From UBA1723 sp045629285 (GTDB lineage Bacteria > Bacteroidota > Bacteroidia > Bacteroidales > Paludibacteraceae), in assembly GCA_045629285.1 (NCBI GenBank), contig JAZQQY010000018.1:1-64000 (forward strand): DNA of 64,000 nt. Direction: 5' to 3'. The notes below the pieces were generated by a model. The model saw only the letters and a program-made list of their open reading frames with translations, did no database searches and had not been told where the DNA came from. The translations under genes were made by a program, and so were the position numbers. Below are positions 51,463 to 59,651 of this stretch, in pieces (the first letter of the stretch is position 1; every line of letters begins with the position of its first letter).

Positions 51463-52761
51463 ATGAACGTACTAATATTGGGAAGCGGAGGTAGAGAGAA
51501 CGCCTTAGCTTGGAAGATTAGAGAGAGCAAGAAAGTTGACAATCTTTTCGTTGCGCCAGGTAACGCCGGCACAGAGCTTCTTACAAGAGAAGTTAATGGA
51601 AAGACTGTAGGTTGCAAGAACGTTGCCATGAAAGCTGACGATTTTGACGCAATCAAGAAGTTCGTGCTTGAGAACGACATCGAAATGGTAGTTGTAGGTC
51701 CTGAGGATCCACTTGTAAAGGGTATCTACGATTACTTCCAGAAAGACGCAGCACTTAAGAGCATCAAGGTGATCGGACCTTCTAAGGAAGGTGCAAGATT
51801 GGAGGGAAGCAAGGACTTCGCCAAGGCATTCATGATGCGTCACAATATCCCGACTGCAAGATATAAGAGCTTCACTGACGAGACAATCGAGGATGCATTC
51901 GCATTCCTAGCCGAGCTTGAGGCACCATACGTACTTAAGGCAGACGGTTTGGCTGCCGGTAAGGGTGTGCTTATCCTTAACACATTGGAGGAGGCAAAGG
52001 CAGAGCTTAAGACAATGTTGACTGGCAAGTTTGGTGACGCCAGCAAGACAGTCGTAATCGAGGAGTTCTTGTCAGGTATCGAGTGTTCAGTATTCGTATT
52101 GTCAGACGGAAAGAACTACAAGGTACTTCCTGTCGCAAAAGACTACAAGCGTATCGGTGAGGGCGACAAGGGTCTTAACACAGGTGGTATGGGTGCTGTT
52201 TCTCCAGTCCCATTCGCAGACAAGACATTCATGAAGAAGGTTGAGGAGCGCATCATCATCCCTACAGTTGAAGGTTTGGCAAAAGAGAATATCACATACA
52301 AAGGTTTCATCTTCCTTGGTTTGATCAACGTGAAGAACGAGCCTATGGTAATCGAGTACAACGTACGTATGGGCGACCCAGAGACAGAGGCTGTAATGCT
52401 TCGTGTAAAGGGCGACTTGGTTGACGCATTCGAGGGTGTTGCTGCAGGAGATTTGGACAAGCGTACACTTGAGGAGGATGAGCGTACAGCTGTCACTGTA
52501 ATGTTGGTATCAGGTGGTTACCCTGAAGAGTATGAGAAGAACAAAGTCATCACAGGCCTTGACAAGGTAAAGGATTCTATCGCATTCCACGCCGGCACAA
52601 AGATGGTCGACGGCAAGGTGTTGACAAACGGAGGACGTGTAATCTCTATCAGTTCATACGGTGCGACAAAGGCAGAGGCACTTGCTAAATCTTTCGCTAA
52701 CGCACAGGTAATCGACTTTGAGAAGAAGTACTTCCGTCGCGATATCGGATTTGACTTATAA
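51463..52761 (+). CDS. purD: Phosphoribosylamine-glycine ligase
   Basis: 432 aa ATP-grasp enzyme joining phosphoribosylamine and glycine in purine synthesis. LILGSGGRENALAWKI at the start, VVVGPEDPLVKGI, the ATP-grasp loop LKADGLAAGKGVLIL, GGMGAVSPVPF and EYNVRMGDPETEAVM are diagnostic. Co-directional with the gene before (14 nt) and after (35 nt). No other purine gene in the window. Confidence 0.97.
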   Translation: MNVLILGSGGRENALAWKIRESKKVDNLFVAPGNAGTELLTREVNGKTVGCKNVAMKADDFDAIKKFVLENDIEMVVVGPEDPLVKGIYDYFQKDAALKSIKVIGPSKEGARLEGSKDFAKAFMMRHNIPTARYKSFTDETIEDAFAFLAELEAPYVLKADGLAAGKGVLILNTLEEAKAELKTMLTGKFGDASKTVVIEEFLSGIECSVFVLSDGKNYKVLPVAKDYKRIGEGDKGLNTGGMGAVSPVPFADKTFMKKVEERIIIPTVEGLAKENITYKGFIFLGLINVKNEPMVIEYNVRMGDPETEAVMLRVKGDLVDAFEGVAAGDLDKRTLEEDERTAVTVMLVSGGYPEEYEKNKVITGLDKVKDSIAFHAGTKMVDGKVLTNGGRVISISSYGATKAEALAKSFANAQVIDFEKKYFRRDIGFDL

Positions 52762-52796
52762 TCAGGTTTATAAATTAGACAAACAAAAGAGGGCAA

Positions 52797-53801
52797 ATGA
52801 GCAACGGTAGTTTTCAGGATAAGGTAAAACCATCGATAGACGCATACATAGTAATTGTATGCGCCGCTCTTCTTTTGTGGTTTCTTCCATACAACGCCAC
52901 ATTCTTCCTGTCAAAAGCAGGTAATTTAAGATTTATGGCGTTGGTGGAGAGTCTAATTGAGATCCCTACCGTCGTGACCTATTGGGTGAATTTCATATTT
53001 ATCCTATTGATTGGTTTCACTTTAGGTCTCATCAACAATGCATTCTCACTTCTTAAATCGGCAACCATACTGCCGACGGCGCTGTGTATCTTCATAATGA
53101 TCATATCGCTTGAGAAAGAGAGTTCTAATGTAGGCTATCTGCTCACTTTGATAGAGTTAGCCATAATTGCCTCTGCATTTGCATTGTCGGAGAGCTACAA
53201 CGAGCTACACTCCTTCAACATCGGAGGTTTGATCACAATCGGATCAGTGTTTTATACACCGTTCTCGCTCAACGTAATCCCGGTTGTGGCATTTCTTTAC
53301 TTCAGTAACCATCTTCAATTAAAGAGCATATTGAGTCTCGTAATCGGAGGCTTGACAATTGCCATCTACGCAGTTGCCGGAATATATCAGATGGGTTACT
53401 TCGAAGGAATATCTTGGACTGCAGCACCAAGCTTCAGCCTTAACGACTTCTCTGAATTTGAGCAATTCGGAAGATACAGCAAGATATTCTACGGATATCT
53501 GCTTATATTCATCTTCGTCTGCACAATGCGTCTGTCAGGCCACTACAGCAACAAGAGCATCCAGCAACGAGGAAAATTTTCTCTGTTAGCGGTGATTATC
53601 ATGCTTGCGACATTCTTCGCAGTTGCGATGAATTTCGGTTTCGAATCAATGTTGAGCACAATCATCACACTCGGCACGTTCTGCATCGGAGGTGCTGTAA
53701 CACTATTCTACAAACGAGAGCTCATCATCACATGGATGTACCGTTTGTTTGTTTTATTGGCAGTCTGCTATCTAGCCGTTAAACTTTTCGGATTGGAATA
53801 G
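52797..53801 (+). CDS. DUF6427-like integral membrane protein
   Basis: 334 aa, about nine hydrophobic helices, no catalytic motif. Similar membrane proteins follow purD in Bacteroidales, recalled as DUF6427; this is a context-based name. Starts 35 nt after purD and ends 6 nt before yqaA. Confidence 0.55.
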   Translation: MSNGSFQDKVKPSIDAYIVIVCAALLLWFLPYNATFFLSKAGNLRFMALVESLIEIPTVVTYWVNFIFILLIGFTLGLINNAFSLLKSATILPTALCIFIMIISLEKESSNVGYLLTLIELAIIASAFALSESYNELHSFNIGGLITIGSVFYTPFSLNVIPVVAFLYFSNHLQLKSILSLVIGGLTIAIYAVAGIYQMGYFEGISWTAAPSFSLNDFSEFEQFGRYSKIFYGYLLIFIFVCTMRLSGHYSNKSIQQRGKFSLLAVIIMLATFFAVAMNFGFESMLSTIITLGTFCIGGAVTLFYKRELIITWMYRLFVLLAVCYLAVKLFGLE

Positions 53802-53807
53802 AATAGT

Positions 53808-54266
53808 ATGGATTTAACTTGGCTTGCAGAATACGGTTGTTGGGGATTATTCATAGCTGCATTTCTAGCGGCGACAGTACTACCCTTGCCTTCTGAAGCC
53901 GTTTTTTCACTAGTCTGGATTTCCGGGGCAAACACATACAACGTTTTGGCGGCAGCCATCTTGGGCAACACTCTCGGAGCGATGACATGCTACGCATTAG
54001 GTTATGCCGGAAGAACAGAATGGCTGACCAAATACTGCGGACTTGATGAAGCCAAAGTGGAAAAGGCGAAGAAATGGGTGCAGCAAAGAGGCATCTGGCT
54101 CGGATTCTTTTCTTTCACACCAGGCATCGGCGATTTCATCGTCATGGCGCTAGGATTGATGCGTTCTCCGTTCTGGGGCGTATTATTCTGGGTATTCTTC
54201 GGGAAAACCGTAAGATACATGGTTTGGCTTGCAATTACATACGGAACTTTTAGTTTATTCAATTGA
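53808..54266 (+). CDS. YqaA-like SNARE-associated/DedA-family membrane protein
   Basis: 152 aa with four hydrophobic segments. LPLPSEAVFSLVWISGAN, LGNTLGAMTCYALGYAG and the FFSFTPGIGDFIVMALG block match the small YqaA branch of the DedA/VTT fold. DedA relatives act in lipid scrambling or undecaprenyl-phosphate recycling; for YqaA this is not shown. Ends 3 nt before the next gene. Confidence 0.85.
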   Translation: MDLTWLAEYGCWGLFIAAFLAATVLPLPSEAVFSLVWISGANTYNVLAAAILGNTLGAMTCYALGYAGRTEWLTKYCGLDEAKVEKAKKWVQQRGIWLGFFSFTPGIGDFIVMALGLMRSPFWGVLFWVFFGKTVRYMVWLAITYGTFSLFN

Positions 54267-54269
54267 TAT

Positions 54270-55559
54270 ATGAAATTACGCAATTTATTACTATACATCA
54301 CTGCATTCACATTAGCAGCGGTAAATTCAAGTTGTAAGAAAGACAAGAACGAGGATGTTCCTGATCCGAGAGTTCGCCGTGTCCTAATTTCTGAAGTGGG
54401 AAACGATGTTGAATTTATTGTGAACGACGTTGAAGGAAAGATCTACAACTACGATTCCTTGACTTATGGAACAAGAGTAGACTCTCTTTTCCCTAACATT
54501 TATGCTTATTCTGGACAGACAATCAAGATCCAATACTCATACGACAACGTCAACTTCATTGATTTCAGAAACACAGTTGCGATTGATTTCACCAATCCGG
54601 TTTCAATCATTTCAACTAATGTAGAAGACAATTCTAAGAAAGAGTACACTTTGGAGGTACGTGTCCACAAGTATGATGTCGATGCATTCCAATGGACTGA
54701 GACAGGTGCTATAGCTGAGTTGAACGACTCTATCCTTTCTCAGAAATCAATAATGCACGACAACACAATGTGGCAGTTCTTACAGGCCAACAGTGGATGT
54801 AAAGTCATTTCTTCAGTTGACGGAAGTACTTGGAAAAGCAGCGACGTAACAGCGCCTGAGACTTTGGAATTGTCTACGCTTTGCAATATTGATGATTCAC
54901 TATTCGTTCAGGGCAAGTCTGGAGCCATCTATGCTGCAAATTTCAGCAGTCTGAACTTCAACAAGTTCGATGCAATAAGCGGAGGACAGTTGCTATACAC
55001 ACTTAACCAGCAGATTTGGGTGCTTGACAACAACACAATCAAGTCTTACGACAAGAGCGGAGAGGCTAAAGTGTCGCAACCGATGCCTGCAAAATTCGTC
55101 GTCGATACAGTCAGACAGTTTACTGCACCAAGCGGATACACTACTCTTGGTTATCTATACGCAAAGAAAGACAACAAAACCGAAATTTGGGGTGTCGACA
55201 GATATGGCAATGCAGAGTGTTTGACAACTGCAGCTGAAGGTCTTCCATACATGGATAAGTCTATTGCATTCTATTTCGACAATACTCTTGGTATTCTTGG
55301 AGGTATTTTCGTCAACGGCGAATACTCAACAGAGTGCTATATTTCAGAAAACAGCGGTTTGTCATGGAGACTTGACCAACACAAGGATCTAACGAATTCA
55401 GTAGGAGCTTTGGCAGACGCCGGTATCTTCCAGACAGGAAGCAAAGGTCAGTTCATTTTGGTCGGTGGACAGACTGCAAATGGTTCAAGCAATAAAATTT
55501 GGACACTTCGCCTTAAGAAACTTCTTCAGGAGGAGGCTTTTCTTAACAAGTTAAAATAA
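54270..55559 (+). CDS. DUF6242-like lipoprotein
   Basis: 429 aa. Lipoprotein signal (ITAFTLAAVNSSC, Cys at about 22), then KKDKNEDVPDP. An Ig-like N-terminal part (about 35-135, with TYGTRVDSLFPNIYAYSGQ) is followed by a beta-propeller-like repeat region of Trp- and Ser-rich blades (VDGSTWKSSDV, QQIWVLDNNTIKSYDK, SGLSWRLDQHKD). The name DUF6242 rests on memory. Surface or periplasmic; function unknown. Its last base overlaps the mnmG start (TAATG). Confidence 0.65.
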   Translation: MKLRNLLLYITAFTLAAVNSSCKKDKNEDVPDPRVRRVLISEVGNDVEFIVNDVEGKIYNYDSLTYGTRVDSLFPNIYAYSGQTIKIQYSYDNVNFIDFRNTVAIDFTNPVSIISTNVEDNSKKEYTLEVRVHKYDVDAFQWTETGAIAELNDSILSQKSIMHDNTMWQFLQANSGCKVISSVDGSTWKSSDVTAPETLELSTLCNIDDSLFVQGKSGAIYAANFSSLNFNKFDAISGGQLLYTLNQQIWVLDNNTIKSYDKSGEAKVSQPMPAKFVVDTVRQFTAPSGYTTLGYLYAKKDNKTEIWGVDRYGNAECLTTAAEGLPYMDKSIAFYFDNTLGILGGIFVNGEYSTECYISENSGLSWRLDQHKDLTNSVGALADAGIFQTGSKGQFILVGGQTANGSSNKIWTLRLKKLLQEEAFLNKLK

Positions 55560-57433
55560 TGAAATTCGATTTCGATGTCATAGTTATCGGTGCTGGTCAC
55601 GCAGGTTGCGAGGCAGCATCTGCAGCAGCCAACCTTGGTTCGCAGACTCTTCTCATCACGATGGACATGCACTCTATCGCGCAGATGAGTTGTAACCCTG
55701 CAGTAGGTGGTATCGCAAAGGGACAGATTGTAAGAGAGATTGACGCATTAGGCGGACAGATGGGTATCGTCACCGACCTTACTGCCATCCAGTACCGTAT
55801 GCTAAACAAGTCGAAAGGTCCGGCAATGTGGAGCCCACGTAGCCAGTCCGACCGTCAGCGCTTCTCGGAAAAGTGGAGAAGTTTGCTTGAGAACACCGAC
55901 AATCTCTGCATCTGGCAGGATATGGCAAACGAATTGTTGTTTGAAGGCAACTCAGTATGCGGAGTGCGCACAGCACTTGGCGCAGAATTCAAAGCAAAAG
56001 CAATCGTGATTACTGCCGGCACATTCCTTAGCGGATTGATGCACTGCGGTAGACAACAGATAAAGGGTGGTCGTATATCTGAACCTGCATCCTACGGTAT
56101 CAGCGAGCAGTTGAGAGAGAAAGGCATCAACGTCGGAAGAATGAAGACCGGTACTCCTGTCAGAATCGACGGCCGTACTATCAATTTCGACGAACTCGCT
56201 CCACAAGACGGAGACAACGACTTCCACAAATTTTCATTCCTTGATTTCCAGCCACGTCCGCTAAAACAGCGTCCGTGCTTCATCACATACACAAATGAGC
56301 GGACTCACGAGATTCTTCGTGCAGGTTTGCCAGAGTCGCCGCTTTACAACGGTCAGATTCAGAGTGTTGGTCCTCGCTACTGCCCTAGTATCGAGACAAA
56401 AATCGTGACATTTGCGGATAAGAACCAGCACCAGCTCTTCCTTGAGCCTGAAGGCGAGACAACACAGGAGTACTACCTAAACGGATTCTCTTCGTCTCTA
56501 CCTCTTCACGTCCAGCTTAACGCATTGCGCACAATCAAAGGTTTGGAGAATGTTCAGGTGTACCGTCCTGGTTATGCCATCGAATACGACTACTTCGATC
56601 CGACTCAGCTGAACCCAACTTTGGAAAGCAAGCTCGTAGGCGGACTTTTCTTGGCCGGACAGGTCAATGGTACTACAGGATACGAAGAGGCCGCAGGACA
56701 GGGTTTAATGGCCGGAATTAACGCACATTTGAAGTGTCATGGCAACAGCGAATTCGTATTGTCAAGAAATGAGGCTTATATCGGCGTCCTAATCGACGAT
56801 TTGATCACTAAGGGAGTGGATGAACCATACCGTATGTTCACGTCGAGAGCAGAGTACAGAATCTTGCTTCGTCAGGACGACGCAGATAGCCGCTTGACTC
56901 GCAAATCGTACGAGATCGGTTTGGCACGTAAGGAACGCGTCGACCTACTTGCCCAGAAGGAGGAAGAAATCAACAGACTAAGAGAATTCACGTCGACATT
57001 CTCTATCAAGCCGGCTTTGATCAACCCATTCTTGGAGACTCAGGGCACATCACCACTTCGTGAGGGTTGCAAACTTGTGGATTTGGTCAACCGTCCACAA
57101 CTTACATTCGAATCTCTACGTACTGCAATCCCAGCGCTTCAGGATGCAATCGACAAGATTCCAAACAGAAAAGAAGAGATTGTGGAGTCTGCCGAGATTC
57201 AGATCAAATACAGCGGATATATCACACGTGAGCAGCAGATTGCAGATAAACTTACTCGTCTTGAGAATATCAAGATCAAGGGTAAGTTCGACTACATGTC
57301 AATCAAGACTATCTCTACGGAGGCTCGCCAGAAACTAACGCGCATCGATCCTGAGACTATCGGCCAGGCCAGCAGAATCTCAGGAATCAGTCCAAGCGAC
57401 ATCAACATACTATTAGTTCTTTTGGGAAGATAA
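55559..57433 (+). CDS. mnmG: tRNA uridine-5-carboxymethylaminomethyl modification enzyme MnmG
   Basis: 624 aa FAD protein that, with MnmE, modifies the wobble uridine of several tRNAs. FAD loop VIVIGAGHAGCEAASAAANL, then SCNPAVGGIAKGQIVREIDA, NLCIWQDMANEL, RMKTGTPVRIDGRTI, YNGQIQSVGPRYCPSIE, and the C-terminal QASRISGISPSDINILLVLL. Length is normal. It overlaps the upstream stop by one base and is followed after 1 nt by the ABC-F gene. MnmE is not in the window. Confidence 0.97.
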   Translation: MKFDFDVIVIGAGHAGCEAASAAANLGSQTLLITMDMHSIAQMSCNPAVGGIAKGQIVREIDALGGQMGIVTDLTAIQYRMLNKSKGPAMWSPRSQSDRQRFSEKWRSLLENTDNLCIWQDMANELLFEGNSVCGVRTALGAEFKAKAIVITAGTFLSGLMHCGRQQIKGGRISEPASYGISEQLREKGINVGRMKTGTPVRIDGRTINFDELAPQDGDNDFHKFSFLDFQPRPLKQRPCFITYTNERTHEILRAGLPESPLYNGQIQSVGPRYCPSIETKIVTFADKNQHQLFLEPEGETTQEYYLNGFSSSLPLHVQLNALRTIKGLENVQVYRPGYAIEYDYFDPTQLNPTLESKLVGGLFLAGQVNGTTGYEEAAGQGLMAGINAHLKCHGNSEFVLSRNEAYIGVLIDDLITKGVDEPYRMFTSRAEYRILLRQDDADSRLTRKSYEIGLARKERVDLLAQKEEEINRLREFTSTFSIKPALINPFLETQGTSPLREGCKLVDLVNRPQLTFESLRTAIPALQDAIDKIPNRKEEIVESAEIQIKYSGYITREQQIADKLTRLENIKIKGKFDYMSIKTISTEARQKLTRIDPETIGQASRISGISPSDINILLVLLGR

Positions 57434-57434
57434 T

Positions 57435-59333
57435 ATGACAGACGAAAACCTAATTCAGATACAGCAAGTCAGCAAAAACTTCGGTGACTTGGCCCTTTTT
57501 GAGAATGTAACATTCACTATCAACGTAGGTGAAAAAATCGCGTTGATCGGACGCAACGGTTGCGGAAAGAGTACGCTGATGAAGATAATCTTGGGTGAAG
57601 AGCCTGCAGATTCAGGCAACATCACTCGTAGACGTGATCTGAAGATTAGTTTTTTGGATCAAGACCCTAAATTCAACGACGGTGAGAGCATTCTCGACGG
57701 AGCTCTTCGCCACGTTTCAGGTGAGATCACTACTGTCATCAAGGAGTATGAGAATGCCATCAACAATGGTGCTGATGCAGATGTGATTGCAGAATTGTCG
57801 CACAAGATGGACGCTTTAAATGCATGGAACCTTGAGACAACGGTAATCTCTACCCTATCCCGTCTTGGTCTACGCGACATCAACCAGAAGATCAGTACAC
57901 TATCAGGAGGTGCCCGCAAGCGTGTGGCTCTAGCGTCGGCCATCATTTCCGACCACGATTTGCTTGTGCTTGACGAGCCTACCAACCACCTTGATCTTGG
58001 AATGGTGGAGTGGCTCGAGGAGATGCTTGTGAAGGAGAAGAAAGCTCTTTTGCTTGTAACTCACGATAGATATTTCCTTGACAATGTCTGCAACAAGATC
58101 CTTGAGATTGCAGATACTCAGATTTACACATACCAGGGCAACTACAGCTACTACTTGGAGGAGAAGGAGCATCGAGAGGAGATAGAGCAACGCACTATCG
58201 CCCACCTTCGCAACACCTACCGCCGTGAGTTGGAGTGGATTCGTCGTCAGCCTCAGGCTCGAGGTGGAAAATCACGTAGCCGTATCGACAGATTCGACGT
58301 CATCGAGAAGCGTTTGAAAAGTGTCCGTTCGGAATCCGAGCTTACACTTTCATCCAAAGCCAACCATATCGGAAGCAAAATCATCGAACTTTGCTATATT
58401 TCCAAAAAGTACGATGAAAAGGTGCTTTTAAAGGAGTTCTACTACAATTTTGCAAAGGGCGAGAAAGTAGGAGTCGTCGGAACTAACGGTTCAGGTAAGA
58501 CGACATTGCTTAAGATGATTCTCAACGAAGTTACTCCAGATTCAGGAGAAATCAACGTCGGCGAGACAGTTCGTTTCGGATACTATAGTCAAGAACTTCC
58601 AAAATTCAAGGAGACATATAAAGTTGTCGACTACATCTCTGAAATTGCAGACCAAGTGGAGGTGCAGCAGGGAGTCAAGTTGTCAGCAACAAATCTGTTG
58701 AGTCGATTCTTGTTTGCCCCAAGCAGACAACACGATTTCATCTATAAATTGTCGGGTGGAGAGAAGCGTCGACTTCAGCTTTGCCGAGTATTGATGGAGA
58801 ATCCAAATTTCCTAATCCTTGACGAGCCGACTAACGATCTTGATATCGCCACACTTTCAGTGCTTGAGGAGTATTTGATGGAGTTCAAGGGCAACGTGCT
58901 TATCGTGAGCCACGACCGTTACTTCATGGATAGAATCGTCGACCACCTGTTCGTATTCAATCCAGACAGCACAATCAAAGACTTCCCTGGCAACTACACA
59001 GACTATCGCATCTGGAAGGAAATGTCCGATGAAAAGGAGAAAGCTGAGAAAGAAAAGAACGCAAAACCAACTGAACCAGCCCCAAAGAGGGAGCGCAATA
59101 CAGCGATGGACAAGCCGAAGTTGAGCTACAAGGAGCAGCGTCTACTTGAGCAGACCGAAGTGGATATCGACAGATTGAGCAAAGAGAAGAAAGAGATTGA
59201 AGATAGACTTGGAAGCGGAGCTGAAATGACTCCTGACGAGATCATGAAACTTTCCAACAGAATGCAGGAGGTGATTGATGAGCTCGATGAAAAGGAGATG
59301 ATTTGGCTTGAATTGAACGAAAAGATTTCTTAA
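57435..59333 (+). CDS. ABC-F ATPase (Uup-like)
   Basis: 632 aa, two ABC domains and no membrane segment. Walker A motifs GRNGCGKSTL (about 38-47) and GTNGSGKTTL (about 350-359), signatures LSGGARKRVAL and LSGGEKRRLQL, Walker B LLVLDEPTNHLDL and FLILDEPTNDLDI. A basic linker RQPQARGGKSRSRIDRFD and a C-terminal coiled coil (from about 545, with RLLEQTEVDIDRLSKEKKEI) suggest the Uup type of ribosome- or DNA-associated ABC-F factor. Starts 1 nt after mnmG. Confidence 0.93.
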   Translation: MTDENLIQIQQVSKNFGDLALFENVTFTINVGEKIALIGRNGCGKSTLMKIILGEEPADSGNITRRRDLKISFLDQDPKFNDGESILDGALRHVSGEITTVIKEYENAINNGADADVIAELSHKMDALNAWNLETTVISTLSRLGLRDINQKISTLSGGARKRVALASAIISDHDLLVLDEPTNHLDLGMVEWLEEMLVKEKKALLLVTHDRYFLDNVCNKILEIADTQIYTYQGNYSYYLEEKEHREEIEQRTIAHLRNTYRRELEWIRRQPQARGGKSRSRIDRFDVIEKRLKSVRSESELTLSSKANHIGSKIIELCYISKKYDEKVLLKEFYYNFAKGEKVGVVGTNGSGKTTLLKMILNEVTPDSGEINVGETVRFGYYSQELPKFKETYKVVDYISEIADQVEVQQGVKLSATNLLSRFLFAPSRQHDFIYKLSGGEKRRLQLCRVLMENPNFLILDEPTNDLDIATLSVLEEYLMEFKGNVLIVSHDRYFMDRIVDHLFVFNPDSTIKDFPGNYTDYRIWKEMSDEKEKAEKEKNAKPTEPAPKRERNTAMDKPKLSYKEQRLLEQTEVDIDRLSKEKKEIEDRLGSGAEMTPDEIMKLSNRMQEVIDELDEKEMIWLELNEKIS

Positions 59334-59358
59334 TCAGATTCTGAATACTTCATGGACA

Positions 59359-59646
59359 GTGGGTGCAATAACAATCCCCCAAAAAGTCAAAAACATAGGT
59401 AAAAAAGCATTCTTTGAATGTAAAGGCTTAGAAAAAGTCGTTTTCCAGAACAAAACCAAAGAGATCAGTAAGGGAATGTTTTCACCAAACTCAGTAACAG
59501 CCATCGGATTCGGAGCATTTTCAAATTGTTATCACTTAGAGACTATCAAATTACCAGACTACATCAGGACAATCGAAGACAAGGATATGGCAATTATGAT
59601 CCGCCTCCATCTGTTTGTGGACCGTATTATCAATAATACAAAATAG
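59359..59646 (+). pseudogene. BspA-like leucine-rich repeat remnant
   Basis: 95 codons beginning with GTG at 59359, lacking a signal peptide. It has LRR_5 units (ITIPQKVKNIGKKAFFECKG, then GFGAFSNCYHLETIKLPDYI). After IRTIED the frame ends in unrelated residues, while another frame offers GYGNYDPPPSVCGPYYQ then a stop, consistent with a frameshift. It looks like a fragment of a larger BspA-type surface protein gene. Confidence 0.5.
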
Positions 59647-59651
59647 AACAC

